A stretch of 64,000 bases of DNA, from the NCBI RefSeq assembly GCF_023343835.1, contig NC_064437.1, positions 22,109,001-22,173,000 of the forward strand, read 5' to 3'. Position numbers and translations under genes: made by a program. This DNA is from Lagopus muta (taxonomy: Eukaryota > Chordata > Aves > Galliformes > Phasianidae). Shown one piece after another: positions 1-12,623 of the stretch (its first letter is position 1; each line of letters starts with the position of its first letter). The notes beneath the pieces are model-generated. The model was not told the DNA's origin. It ran no database searches and saw only the letters and a program-made list of their open reading frames with translations.

Positions 1-1535
1 TCACAAGTACCCTCAAACAGGGAGTCTGATTTTAAAAGATTGCCATCTTGATAGCAAAATAAGGTAATGATTCAACCGACTACAATGGTTTACTGTGCAT
101 CCTCATCAGATATCAATTAGTCATACCATCTCCGTATTTTCAGGCAAAAAGGCAACAGTAAAAGCAGCACTTAAGTGGATATATATAAGGAGTTAAAAAT
201 AGAATCTGAACTTACTAAAACAAAAACAAGCTGTGACCCACAGTAAATGCACTGCAGCTAACAAAGCACCATCGAACACAACCACCACTCGAAGGTTTAG
301 ACGTTGTGAAGTCACTGGTTATATGATGTGTAGTCCCATTAAACTTAGAATTATTTTTGGATAATAAGACTGGGCACATGTTTCAGGAGCAACAACAAAT
401 AGGATACACTGAAAGAGCCGTTAAAGGCACTAATGCTAAAAATATGAGCAATATAAGAGAAATAAAGTATCAATATACATTTCTAAGGAGAGAAAATAGC
501 TGACTTCAACTGACAAAGGGATATTTCACACCTTGTAATGTCATGCTCAGCATGAGAAGCTGAGGGAAAGGAGGGGTAAAGAAGCATAAGGAATATTGTT
601 TACCCAGGTAAATGTTATACCTCAGGAAGCCCTTCATTCTCTGAAATAGCTAAACATTTGCCTGGTGATAGAAAGTAGTGAATGAATTCTTTACTAATTC
701 TTTATTTTGTATTGCTTCATGTGCAGCTTTTGCTTCATCTGTCAATCAACCCACAACTTTTCTCACTTTTACCCCTCTGTTCTCTTCTCTCTCCCACTGG
801 GGAGGAGTGAGTTACTGGCTGCGTGATATTTTGCTGCCTACCAGGGTGAAACCACAACGCTGCTAATTTTAAAGAGTATTGTTCAGAATGACTGAAAACA
901 TTAGTGCAATTAAGTAGGAGGTATGTAAACAAACCATCAATGTAACAGTTATTTTTCACAGTAAGAGGAAGTTCTTCCTATACAAACCGCATTTCTTTGT
1001 TTTTCACTCCAATTTTGTTGCCAACAAAATTAATGGTTATGAAAGCCTGCTGGATGTCATGCTTTTGTTGATATAATTTTAGAAACTGTTTAACAACATT
1101 CTCTCTTTCTTCTGAGTTAATATCCTACAAGTTGTTTTCATTAACCTCTGGAAAAAAAAAATCGCAAGATTCTTAGGTTTCTCACTTCACTTTGGAGAAA
1201 ATTTCAGATTTCTCTTTTGTAGAAGAATTTTCTGTTCTATCTTCAGACAAAAAAAATGGCATGTGAATATCTCTGATATATTTTTTAAAAGCATAAAGCA
1301 AACCCAGCATTCTGTCTGCCTGTTAGACTTGTACTAAACAAAGCATTATGTACTGCAACTACTTGGTTAGAAAAATTACCAGGAATAAAATTCAAAGTGA
1401 TCAGTTATTGTCCAGGCTCTCATTAAAGGACAGTCTTAGATAAAATCAGTTGGCATTCAAGAAAACCTGGTCAAAACTGATAATAAATAAAAAGAAACCA
1501 GAATATGCTCTATATATGGGGAAAATATATGGGTG

Positions 1536-1572
1536 TTTTTTTTTGGGGGGGGGGAAGGGGAGGGGGAAAGGA
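1536..1572 (+). repeat. T-run followed by G-rich tract (possible G-quadruplex)
   Basis: A run of T is followed by about ten G, then AA, four G, A and five G. Several G-runs of four or more lie within about 22 bases, which meets the usual pattern for an intramolecular G-quadruplex on the + strand. No gene start lies nearby, so a promoter role is not supported. It may simply be a slippage-prone homopolymer tract. Confidence 0.6.
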
Positions 1573-4497
1573 CAGCAAACCAGAAATATTAGTGACTAAA
1601 CAGCCAAAATTTTATCAAACGGATATCCCTAATAATTTATAAGTGTCCTGGTTTTATCATTAGAATACAAACTAAGTGGCAAATGTTTCTTTGTTACTCT
1701 AAGCTATCTCACTTTCTTTGTGTTTACTGGTATAATCAGTACCAAGAGACGTTTTTAGAGTTCTGGTAGCCTTAGCTGAAACAGCTTCACCTCCTCCTAT
1801 GGTTGCAGTGATAAAGCAGCTCCTTCAGGGCAAGCTTGTTCAGCCTCATGCCCTCCAGAGGGTAATTCAGAATGCTGCTCTCTCTCTTCATCGACTATGT
1901 TAGGTGCAACCTGCGAGACTACAGTTCTGATTTAGATACCAGTTAGATGTTTAAATATAGATGACATGAACTACTTTCTTGCATCCCCAGAAGTGCTTAA
2001 ATTATCTCCTGTGAGAGAACCTGGACAAGAAACGAGGAGGACCTCATGTCTCATACTTACTTTAAAGTACCATTTGCAAGAACAAGATAAAAAGAAGCAG
2101 CAAGTGTCTCGTAAAGGAAAGCTGCTGGAAGTCTTCTGGGGTTAGCACAGTTCAGAGACCAGCCTGTGCCCAGAATTATGTATCTCTTTCTATAGGCATG
2201 TCCTTTTTTGTATGTGTGTTTAGTAAACACGCAAAGGCTTATTTCTTGATTAAAAATAAACAACTGACCATTTGACCATTAAGAACCTTAATTCCCCCCC
2301 ACTCCCCTTAACTCTGTCCAGTATAATGAAAAACTGAAGCTACTCAGTGACTACAAAAAGCAGCCAAAGTTTTTTTTAGCAGAAATAGTGTTAGATTTAC
2401 AACACTTACCATGTCTTAGTTTCACTGACTTCCAGCAAACATGTATCTTCCTAAGCAAGTTAAATTTCATAGGATATATCATATGCAGTATTCTTCTCTT
2501 ATCCATCACACCATTTTACTCCTGTAACTAAATAATTTCCAATGGCTTTTTAAAAATCTTTGTGTTCAAATGACCTTTCTCTGTTATTTTACATCAATCA
2601 TTCGTGCAGCACAGGGAGCATAGCAGTTGTACAAGCACAGTGCGCTGGTAAAACACTGCAATTTTCAATTAGCACTGGTGGGAGACATCATGACATCAAA
2701 TAAAGCTACAGTACCCCAGACAACATCATTTCAAATTAGGTGAGAGATTTTTGGAAGAAAAGGAGCATCCCTAACCATCTGTGAACCTTCAGCAGTTTAT
2801 ATTATTTACTCTAAGAGGTGCTGATACAGCTTTTGAACTTTCACTAGGCTGTTAAAGGAAAAACTGTGACGTTTGAAGTGGGCAAACAATTCTAGTTCAT
2901 CCAGATCATGCGTCTCTTACCTGAACACATAGATGTATGAATATGAGAGGGTAGTTTAGCTTGGTCTGTTAGCCCATGTGGCCTTCACAAAAGATTCAAG
3001 AGAAATCAATCATTCCTTTACTAACAGATAAAAACCTCATATCTGAAAGTGAATTTAGGGTTATTACCACTTTTGTTACCCTTTTCAAAGGAGATTAGGG
3101 AATTTTAGCAGAAAACTGCTTGAGTCCTCAGGGAGACACAGCTATTCTGATTTAGAAGCAGTCACCATGGTCACAAGCAAGACCTCGCCTAGTTTCAGAG
3201 CTCATATTTTCAGTACAAAATTAATCTATGAGTAGTCGTCCTTGAAAGAATGACTGACGGAAACAGGAAGTTCCTATGGCTTGGGAATGCTTCACTATTT
3301 CATGCTTGCATTTTGTTTGTAGAAGCTGTCATCACAGTCAACACTGTGGACGATAGAGAGAAGCAACAATTATCTCCTATACTTGAAAACTAGCTTAGTT
3401 ATTTCAAACTTTCTGCAGATAGAACTGTTCTTGAAAATCACTACTGGGAAATTAAAACAGTAAATACCTCCTCTCTGTATGTTCACTTCAAGCATACAGC
3501 ATTTCTCTAGCATTTAGAGACACATAAAAAGAAAGAAAATGCCTCAAATAGTTGTATTATTTGGGTTTTGTTGTTGTGTTTTGTTGTGTTGTTTGTTTTT
3601 TTTTTTACCCATGACAGCCAACATTTCGTATTCATTATTTGAAGTTTGACAATTTATGGTTGTTGCTGGATTTGGATAGATGCTTTGAATTTTGTCCAGC
3701 CTGTTACTCTAGAACCCCAGGTATGAATACAGGCCTCAAACAGCTTTAACATTTTACTGTGAGTGAATGGTAGGCTTTTGCTCTTTTCTTGACCACTGTG
3801 CTAACTGGAATAATCAGAATTTAGGAAGAAACAATAGTTAAAATACCTAGCTCGATAAATGAACTCCTTAGATATTTTCTTCCAAATTTTGTTTATAAGC
3901 TGTTAAGCAAAATGAAAACTTTATCAAAAAATCAAGTTGCCTTTAAAATTAATATAAATATCACACGGAAAAAAGCTAAAACATTGCTTCATGCCATTCA
4001 GACTATTTTTAAGAAGAAAGGCCAACCTGAACATACTAGCTGTTTTGGTACTTCAGGGTTTTCCACACAATGCATCCACAGCATTGCCTATCCTATTCTC
4101 TTGTCATTTGCTACATTTATCTTTCCTCTGAACTGCTTTTAGTGCTATTTAAAGGGAAACAAATATCAAATGAAGAGTACTTCTACCTTTGCCATGCGAG
4201 GGAGACTCTAAAAAGTTAGCTTCTGTTGACAAGTGATGTACAACTCAACTATTTTATTCAATATCCTTCTGACCTTTGTCATACTAAGTTAATGGTCCAA
4301 TTCCCATAGGCTTTCCCTCAAAGGAGCTACTTCCCTGCGGATGAGAGCTAGTAATTTTAAGGCACGTGGAGTTTTATCAATGATACCTTAAGAACTAAAC
4401 ATTAAATGCAATGCGTCTGATTTCCTCTGCTCATGCAGAGAATTTCAAGCAATTAAATTTCTTCCTATATTTACACCCTTTATTATAATTGAAAATT

Positions 4498-4522
4498 GTT
4501 ATCATATGAACCATATGATAAC
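4498..4522. repeat. Perfect 11-bp inverted repeat
   Basis: Arms at 4498-4508 and 4512-4522 (GTTATCATATG and its exact reverse complement) are separated by the three bases AAC. Partial copies follow directly (ATGATAAC, then TACCATATGA), so the motif is locally reiterated. This may be a cruciform or a dyad protein-binding site; no function can be assigned. Confidence 0.75.
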
Positions 4523-5883
4523 ATGATAACCATTCATACTTACCATATGAAATATTAGAAACTATCTCAACATAAAGACTTGTAGCTACAGGAGAATTTC
4601 TAGAAAACAAGGTTGATAATTACCATTGAAAACATGATCCTCATTAATTAACTGTTATTGCACAAAGATATAGTGGCAGATTACAAATAAAATTACGGCT
4701 GCTGATTTAAGTTTAAAAGTTTGCTATCCTATTTATTTCCCATCATTGCTATCAAGACAAAGAGTAGATAATCTGTTAAAACATAATGGATAAAGCCTCC
4801 CTGCTAACCAGCAGTTCACTCCCAAGCTCCATTAAGGTGAAAACTGATATACAAACAACCAAAAGTTCAAACAGAAGCAGAGGTCTTACTTCTCAAATAC
4901 AAACATGGACTTTTTTTCCTAAGCTTTTTCTCCTCTCTGACATTTTGTGTTTTGTCCTTCACTGGTCTTCTCCCCTCTGCTCTTCTCTGGCTTTTCCCCC
5001 CACCCCCATGTTCTCTAACAACATTTTCTCTGGCCTTCTCTTCCCCTCCTTTTCTCCTCTTAGTCTCCTCCAACCTCTACTTTATCAATCTCTTCATGTA
5101 TCATCTCAACATGTAGAGCAACTTGTGCAGCAGTCTTTTGTGTTACTTTTTTTTTAAAAAAAAAAACAAACAAAAAAACTCCAGAACCTTCTAGAGTTCT
5201 AGAGACAAGGCTTGAAAGCCTTGGAGAATGCTTGGCAGCCCTCTTGAGAAAACTGAGGGATCCCTGCTGCTTTTAGGCAGAGACAAAGAAAGGTGAGCCA
5301 GAAATATGTGGGCCTTGTCCAGCTCCTGGCTCACAGGATGCATACAACCCTGGACAGCCAGTAATCCAGCCCCACAAATTGTAAATATTTAATATCATTA
5401 TGTGATTTTTAGCAATGTTTGTCAAGAGTCAATTGCATGTACCTTGAGCACAGCCTGCATAAGCAACAATGGAATACAGTGGATGGGAAGGAATAGTGCA
5501 CTGCTAACTTCCCCTCTCATGTGCACCAGACATGCAGTCTAATTGAAACCCACGTGTACTACATATTAGATGCATTTGTGCCACTTGGCAAGTAAAACAC
5601 AGTGACACTGCAGTTGAATCACACTTTTTCCTTCATGCAAAATCAGTTTACACGGTACATGAGATATTTCAGGCCCCATTATTCTTTTTAATGTGCAAAA
5701 CAATTCTACAAATGCAATCACCACGGACAAGGTATTTATTGAATTTTATGAAGGAGGCTGGTAATATTAACAGAACCTCAGAACAGTTTGAGAAGTCTTC
5801 TCCCAGATGCATCCCAAAATGATATTTTCTCAAATTATTCTCAAATTATTTCCTGATAAGATTACTTAAATATACCTGTGCAT

Positions 5884-5884
<1 letters not shown>

Positions 5885-5917
<33 letters not shown>

Positions 5918-5918
5918 T
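5885..5918. repeat. (CA)n microsatellite
   Basis: An almost uninterrupted run of about 16 CA units, preceded by CATGCACATA. This is an ordinary dinucleotide microsatellite and probably length-polymorphic. Confidence 0.95.
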
Positions 5919-8900
5919 ACTGGGCAGGGGGAATCTATAGATTATTTTGATGCCACAGAGATTGCTTTACAAGAGTTCTATATGCAAAAAGTAAAAAAAA
6001 AAAAGGGTTAAGCCCTACATAGCCAAGTAAGCAAGAATTTCCTTGGTCTTCCCATGTGAGAAAAATGCAATCAGACTATGTTGGAGTAGGAGAAAAAACA
6101 GAACAGATGAAGGAAACAGAAGAACCACTGCACTTGCAGGCTTGGCAAGGGATGGAAAACAGTGCTTGGAATTTATCAAAAACATATGTACTGTTGATCA
6201 GGCTCCTTCTGGATTGTGTTTGAAAGTGGATAGCGTTAGATTCGGTTAAAACACTTAAAGGTAAGACTTTTGTGGAATTATTCCTGGTATGTTAAGTATT
6301 GACTAATCTGAGACTGTGAAAATGTGAACAAACTCACTGCAGCCTTATTTCTTTCTACAGTATTTTCTTTAAAGGAATCCTTTACATTTTAATTTAAACT
6401 TAAGAGATTTCCTCAGACTTGAAAAGAAGGCAAATCAGTTCCAGCCAGGTGACAAACACTGCAACAAGTTAAAAAAAAAAAAAAAAAAGAAATCAAAGAG
6501 AAAACTTATTAGCTGCCTTTGGAAGTTAGGAATATGCTGAATAGCAACACATAAAAGAGAGACAAATTAAAAAAATATGCTAATGTATTGCATGTCTTTT
6601 ATGATATGGCAGGAAGTATGCAACTTGGATAAATCAAACTACACAACATAATTAAAAACCAAATGTAACATTCTAAAGATGACTAATAGAAAATCATTAA
6701 GAGTTCATAAATAGGAAGTATTAAACACACTAATTAGTACATCATCAACTGCAAGAGAACCATACATCTTAAATACTAAATGTTTTCTCTCCCTCTTCAG
6801 GGGGGAAATAAATTCAGCAGAAGTCCATATAAGTTGAAAAACATCTTCTGTTCCTTTAATTGCTAATATAGTATTTAAGCTTAAAGGTCAGAACAAATTA
6901 ATAATTATCTTCCTACCAAATCAATAACTTCTGTCTTGGACAGTGGCCTGCTTTCACAATCTACTTCTAATTTGCCTAGTAAGTTTAGATTACAACCTTA
7001 CATTACACTGCAACATGTTTTTATTTCAGCCTTGATGATCTTGGAAGAGTCCTTCCAGAATCACAAAGTAGATTTGCTGTATTTAATGTAATCCTGCATT
7101 GGTTTGAAATCAGAACACAAATGTATACGCATACAGTTCACAGCATTATACACAGGCATGGTGCTTATGGAATTTATCCTGGAAAGCCAACAGTTCAGTG
7201 TTCAGAGGTGATGTTACACTTAGGCTGAAGACTGAGATTAAGATTTTAAGCCCACACTCACTCCACTAACACGTGCATCAGCAGCATTTTAAGAGCACTA
7301 CGAAAAACAAGAATTGAAAAGTCACCAGGCAAAAACACATGGTACAAGGAAGTGCAGGATGCAGGATTCAAAGCGGGACAAATTAGAACGCAAGGAGTAA
7401 TCTCTAATTAGTCCTGATCAAATTTGTTTAAAAATTATTATTTAAATGAGGTCTTTACTATTGATTATATATCCAGTTTGTATTCTTAATGATTCTTTTT
7501 TTTTTTTCCCCCTACTTGCAATTATTTAAATATCATCTGCACACACCAAGAGTTGAATGTGTCACTGAACAACTGTGTAACAAAGCACGAATTGTAATCA
7601 CTCTGTATACTCTTACTGATTTAAGTCTTTCTGACAATCCCTACTGAGGCAAGGAAAGTATTTGTATAAATTCATACAAGTCTTTTAAAAGCCTTCTGCT
7701 TTGTTTAAAGCATTTATTAAAGCATTCAGACTTGCAAAGCAAATTTAAATATATAAATCTTTTTAACTATTGGGTTTTTTCAAAGACATACTAGCTCTAT
7801 CTAAAAAACGAGAGAATAAAAACCCTGACAAATATAGTACAAGTAAACTGGATTGTAATTATGAAACAATAAGCAGAAGTTAAGTAATTACAAGACCAAA
7901 TATTTTCTTGACAATACACTAGTGTTCTGTTTCAAGAGTAAGGACAGCTGCACTCAGAATACAATTTTAGAAGCTCTCAAGCATATTTATGTATTAAATT
8001 CTTACCAAAAAGGTGCTGTATGACTATGTTCATCATTAGCATGAAAAATCAACCTGTCTTATGAATATCAGACCATGTGCTTATTGTACTGATAGCTATT
8101 ACCCCAGCAGTTATCAACAGAAATCAAGTGTTTGTTCAATATGAATCTCAATTTTTCACCCATTCAACGTGGCTGCAAAATTCTAACGCAGTCTGGGGAG
8201 GTCGATAAGGTCTACCCGCCTTCCTTTCTGCCACCACAATAACAGCACAGTAAATTAGCAAAAATAAGACACTTAAGCCAAATTAAAGCCATTGAAATAG
8301 TCCATTTTGGAAATAAAACCCACAGTCTGTCTATAAAATCACTGTCCAATTGTCAAGCACTGGCCGTTTCTGTAACATCACATTGTTCCTTTATGAAATT
8401 TGAGCATTATACACAGCATAAAGACTACATATGTAAAACAAGTACATTGCTTTAGTTCCCAGTCTAAGATGACAGAACAAATGTAAATCTTAATAAAAAT
8501 AAGTAATTATGAAGGCAGAAGGGCAACACAAAAGAACACCTGATACCTTGAGTTGCAACAGTATTACTTTAACTGTCTTTAAATATTTTCACTACAGCAC
8601 ATTCCTCTTGTGTTTAACTCAGCAGCTTGCCTGGGCAGGTGCACTTATTTCAACTTTAGAAGACAAGGTTCTGTTTTCTGACCTAAGCCTCTGTGGAACA
8701 GCTGGGAAGCCATAAGGCACATGAGCTTCAACTGGTGCCAATTAGTTGCCACATGTGTTCAAATTAACACAATAGATTTAACTACTGGTTCATCAGCAAT
8801 TTCCCCAAAGATATCAGCTACCAACAAAAAGACCTTTACAAACTTAAAAAGCATCTTTAACATACATCAAAAACATTCTGGTTTTGTAAAGAATTAAGTA

Positions 8901-9200
8901 TACAAAGGAAAATGCATTTTACTGAAAAAGAGAGTAAATTCCCCAAAATGTTTTAATATAATGACACTGAGAGTTTAACATTAATGTGTGAATATTCACC
9001 CAGAACATATATATAATTGTAGCTCCCAGAACAGGAATAAATAAAAAGCATCATCCCAGTTTTATCTGATGTCATCTCATGCTTAAGTAGGCGAAGTAAC
9101 GTAAACACCTACGAGACAACACATCAGTATCAGTTACCAAGAAATTAAGGTAAGAGTGTTAAGGCCTAGTACAAACAAGTACAAAAAGAACTCATGAGTT

Positions 9201-9434
9201 ATCATAGAATCACAAAGTTGGAGAGGACCTACAGGATCATCTAGTCCAACTGTCCTCCCATTACCATTACTGCCACAGACCACTAAACCACATCTCATAG
9301 CTCCTCACCCAAATGCCTCTTGAACGCTGCCAGGGACGGTGACTCCATCACCTCTCTGGGCAGCCATTCCAGTGCCTGACCACTCTCTGAGAGAAAAAGT
9401 TTTTCCTTATGTCTAATCTAAACTTCTTCTGGTA
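9201..9434 (-). mobile_element. CR1 LINE, 5'-truncated 3' end, minus strand
   Basis: Read on the minus strand, this is the 3' end of a chicken repeat 1 (CR1) non-LTR retrotransposon. It runs from the end of ORF2, through the phrase about a lone hit amid 'GGTGATGGAGTCACC', to GTTGGACTAGATGATCC and the closing TGTGATTCTATGAT tail at 9201. The decoded C-terminus of ORF2 is recognisable ([10 protein letters not shown], then RVVRHWNG, then MESPSLAAFKRHLG after a frame change), but shifts and stops make it dead. The 5' end near 9434 is a normal truncation. Assignment to CR1 is secure from the tail and the conserved C-terminal words; the subfamily is not determined. Confidence 0.93.
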
Positions 9435-12400
9435 CATGAAAGCTATCTGCATATATCCAAGATTGAAGCGTTAAACTGTGCCTCTAATATAAACAGGAGA
9501 CTTTTGCAAGCCTTTCCACATGCTTTGCTCATGCCAGCATTACAGCCTGTTCCTAGGCATAGCTAGAAGTTCTCTGTGACTATCTTCATCCGAGCAGGCC
9601 CCGTTTCTGTGCTGCTCTGCTACTGCTGTGTGCTCCCCAGGGAAGCGAGAGCAGCTACTTCCAGCCTTGCAGACAGCCTGTGTGAGTAGCTGCTCCCTAA
9701 GCTTGCTTCCTACCATCTGGACCCCAGCGATACCTAGATTCACATAAGCAGGAAAATCAACATTTCCACAAATATGACAAAGTGACGCTAAAATGTTCAT
9801 GCCCATTACTGTTTCCTACTTGCAAAGTGACACGGCTAATAAAACATATGTAACTGCTAGCTTGCCACAGACAATGGGGCTATTCAAATTTTGCAGGGCT
9901 ATAACAAGCTGTGTGCTTGTTACACGTGTAATATTCAGGACATACTGTTGTATTAGCATTCGGTACATGCAATACTATAGTGGGATGATAGCAGCACGGT
10001 GGCAAAATCACTGGCTACAGCAAATGAGAACAAGCCCAAAAGCAGCATCCACAGATAGAGAAATGAAGGAAAAGAGCTGCTCACATTTGGAAAGCTTCAG
10101 GTACACAGTGATCTGGAGCAACAGATAACCTCACCTCCACTGCCAGCACTTACATGAGGTCTGGAAAGGGGTGGATCCTGGCTTCAGCCCTTCCATCACT
10201 CATGTTCATTGCACACACCTGAGCTTCCCCAGGTTGGCCCTGCCTTCCCACCAGGTGCTCAATCACTGCTTCAGTCATGACTCAGCATTTCTGCTACAGT
10301 ACATCATTATAAATTTTATTTTATTTAGAATCAAGAGAGTTAGAAAAGTCTATATAGCACTAAAACAGCAATACTTCCACAGTAAGGTAGAAATATACAG
10401 GTAAGGTGCTAGGCACAGATTTTGAAACATGCCTACAGATGAACATTGAAGTACAGATTTCATAAACACCTAGAACTGATTGTTTTTATTTACGGCACTG
10501 GAAGACTGGAGATTTAAAATACTCTTTAAAGTATTTTAATAGACTTATTCCTAAACACCTATGAAGATGATATAAAACTGTATGGATTGAAAAAAAAAGT
10601 GTGATTAACATGGCAAGTAATAAACCAGATTCTCCTTTTCCATGAAAAACAATGAAGTTGTGTAAATTCCCAAGAAAATTAAGTCAGAATGAAATTTTCA
10701 TAATAAGATCTACTCCAAAATTTGCCTCAAAATGGACATGTCTGCAACATCCGTTTAAGAAGAGAGATAATAACACTGAAGCAAGAATTAGTTTTAAGAC
10801 AGTCTTCTAAGAAATGGAATGTTTGGAGTCCCTTAAAATCCAGTTCAAAAGGTCCCTAGGTTCTCACCAGAAAAATCAATGAAATTGTCCCAATTTGCAA
10901 AGCATGAATAAGATCACTTTTCTTTGATGGTAGAAGAACACCTTATTTTAGAAAACATCCAAGTACATTTAGACAAATTCAAAGTGTCTGTTGAAAGATT
11001 AATCTGCCTTTAATTATTGTGACCACTGGCATCTGGAGTTCTAACAAACAGCACCAGCAGTGATAATGACAGGACATGCTTCAAATCATTTTGCTAATTT
11101 TGTAGTCAGGATCCCAGTGAGACAAACAACAACAACAAAAAAGTAACACATATGGGTTGAAAATTCTTATCTTCCATCCATAGTAGATATTTCCTGGAGA
11201 CCATCTGCTCTTTTTTCATTGCTGAACCTTCTCTGGGTAACAGTGAAACTCTTCTCAAGACAAGAACATGAAATATGCTTCAGAAAGACTGAGCAGCAAG
11301 CTCACTTCTTCACATTACCTTATTTTCTCTTTCATATATGTTGTCATACTTCCTTGACTAAGTACCCTGAAACTGCAAAACTTATACTCTTGAAAAGCTA
11401 AGTGTATTATGCAATACACAAATTAGAATTAACAGCAGACATGTATTGCAATACATATTTGGTAGCTTCCTTCTTTAAAAACTATTCCAGGGAATAATAA
11501 GGATTACCACTTGCAACCACATCACAAGTTGGTTTCCTTATCCTTACAAAACATCTGCAGCTGGAGAGCAAATATCTGAATTCTCTTGTATTTACATTTC
11601 AGAGAAATGCATTCTTACATACACACGGTACAAAGGTTATCCTTCACATCCTGCTGCACATGAATTCATCTGAAGTTATTGCACTCTCTGCTCTCTTCTA
11701 AATGAGTCTAGCACACCTGCTTGCATAGAAAGAAAGAATATGCTCCTCATAATCTCGTGTAGCCTTCAAAGCCCACTTCATTTGTATATTTATAGTCTTT
11801 CCAAATTATAGAGTTTAATGTGTAGATATGGGCCTATGGAGATACTCTGGCATTGCTAAAATAGCACAGCTCCACAGGCTGGGCAAGTCTACGTGAGCTG
11901 CACAATGCTGTTCCACAGTGGATGAAGGTTTTTCTCCAATGCAAGAACTGCAGAGTTAACAGAGGCAAGAGAAATGTGATTAGCAGACAGATTTCCTTGT
12001 GCAGGTACTTGATTTCACAGCAGTTGGTCTCAGAGGTGCTGAGTAAAACTACACTCAAAATAATATGATCCCTAAAGATCCATACAGAAGTGCTAGGCAG
12101 AATGTCTTGAAAGAATGGAAATAGAATTCCTGTTAAATTTGTTTCTCATACACAGTGTGAACATTTTTGGAGCTTAAATCTTTATTACCTTGACAGGATG
12201 CATGACAAAGGGAGGTATTTGTTAAACTGATGACATATTGTAAGGCTCCAGCTCAGATTTATGATTTTCTCCAACCACTGCTTAAACAAAAGCAGAACTG
12301 AAGATGCTCTTACTTCTCTTACAGTCTTAACCTACTATTGAATTCTGCCTTTCCACTGTTTCTGCTTACCTCTAATATAAACATGTTCATTAGAGTAAAA

Positions 12401-12527
12401 ACAGCACTTCCAATAAACAGTTCCCAAGGTCACTGTTAAAGAGAGGGAACAAAGTACAGGCACTTCTAGGAAAATGAGGCATTTTTTCTGCAATAATGGA
12501 GTTACCTCAAGACAAGTTTCTTCACAG

Positions 12528-12623
12528 ATTATCAAGTCAATGCCATTTTACAGTAAAAATGTGGGAGGATTCCCACACTATACAACCTCCTTGGAGTTAA
12601 ATGGAGCTGAATACCAGTATGAG
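12528..12623 (+). other. Weak exon-like block (unrecognised)
   Basis: The block follows TTTCTTCACAG, an acceptable splice acceptor, and ends at GAG|GTAAGAA, a near-consensus splice donor. It is 96 bases long, exactly 32 open codons, and both ends are in phase 0. The open frame continues on both sides (12474-12764). The translation (starting IIKSMPFYSK) resembles no protein I know. Splice-like signals of this quality turn up by chance in tens of kilobases, so this is a candidate only. An exonised repeat or a non-coding exon are alternatives. Confidence 0.15.

Larger units (their letters stand above)
1..9200. other. Unique AT-rich non-coding DNA
   Basis: No gene, RNA or recognisable transposon was found in this stretch. 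Open frames are short, none resembles a protein I know, and stops are dense on both strands. Visible structure is limited to simple repeats: a T/G run near 1536-1566, a T/G-rich tract near 3565-3606, T9A12 near 5149-5165, a CA microsatellite near 5885-5918, and A or T runs near 6470-6488 and 7497-7508. A perfect inverted repeat sits at 4498-4522. A pyrimidine-rich patch at about 4910-5100 gives an open frame only because it has few stops. This is intergenic or intronic sequence; which of the two cannot be decided from the window. Confidence 0.6.

Noticed and set aside
4786..5157. 123-codon plus-strand frame.
   Set aside because: It lies in a pyrimidine-rich patch that lacks stop codons for compositional reasons. 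The peptide is a string of S, F, L and P without family resemblance.
7020..7080. GATGATCTTGGAAGAGTCC, considered as an old CR1 3' end.
   Set aside because: Only about 20 bases look similar. There is no tail repeat after it and no ORF2 remnant before it.
9540..9806. 88-codon minus-strand frame with a CHIC start, considered as a zinc-finger or gag-like piece.
   Set aside because: A single Cys-x2-Cys without the following histidine or cysteine pattern does not make a zinc knuckle or finger, and no retroviral neighbour is present.
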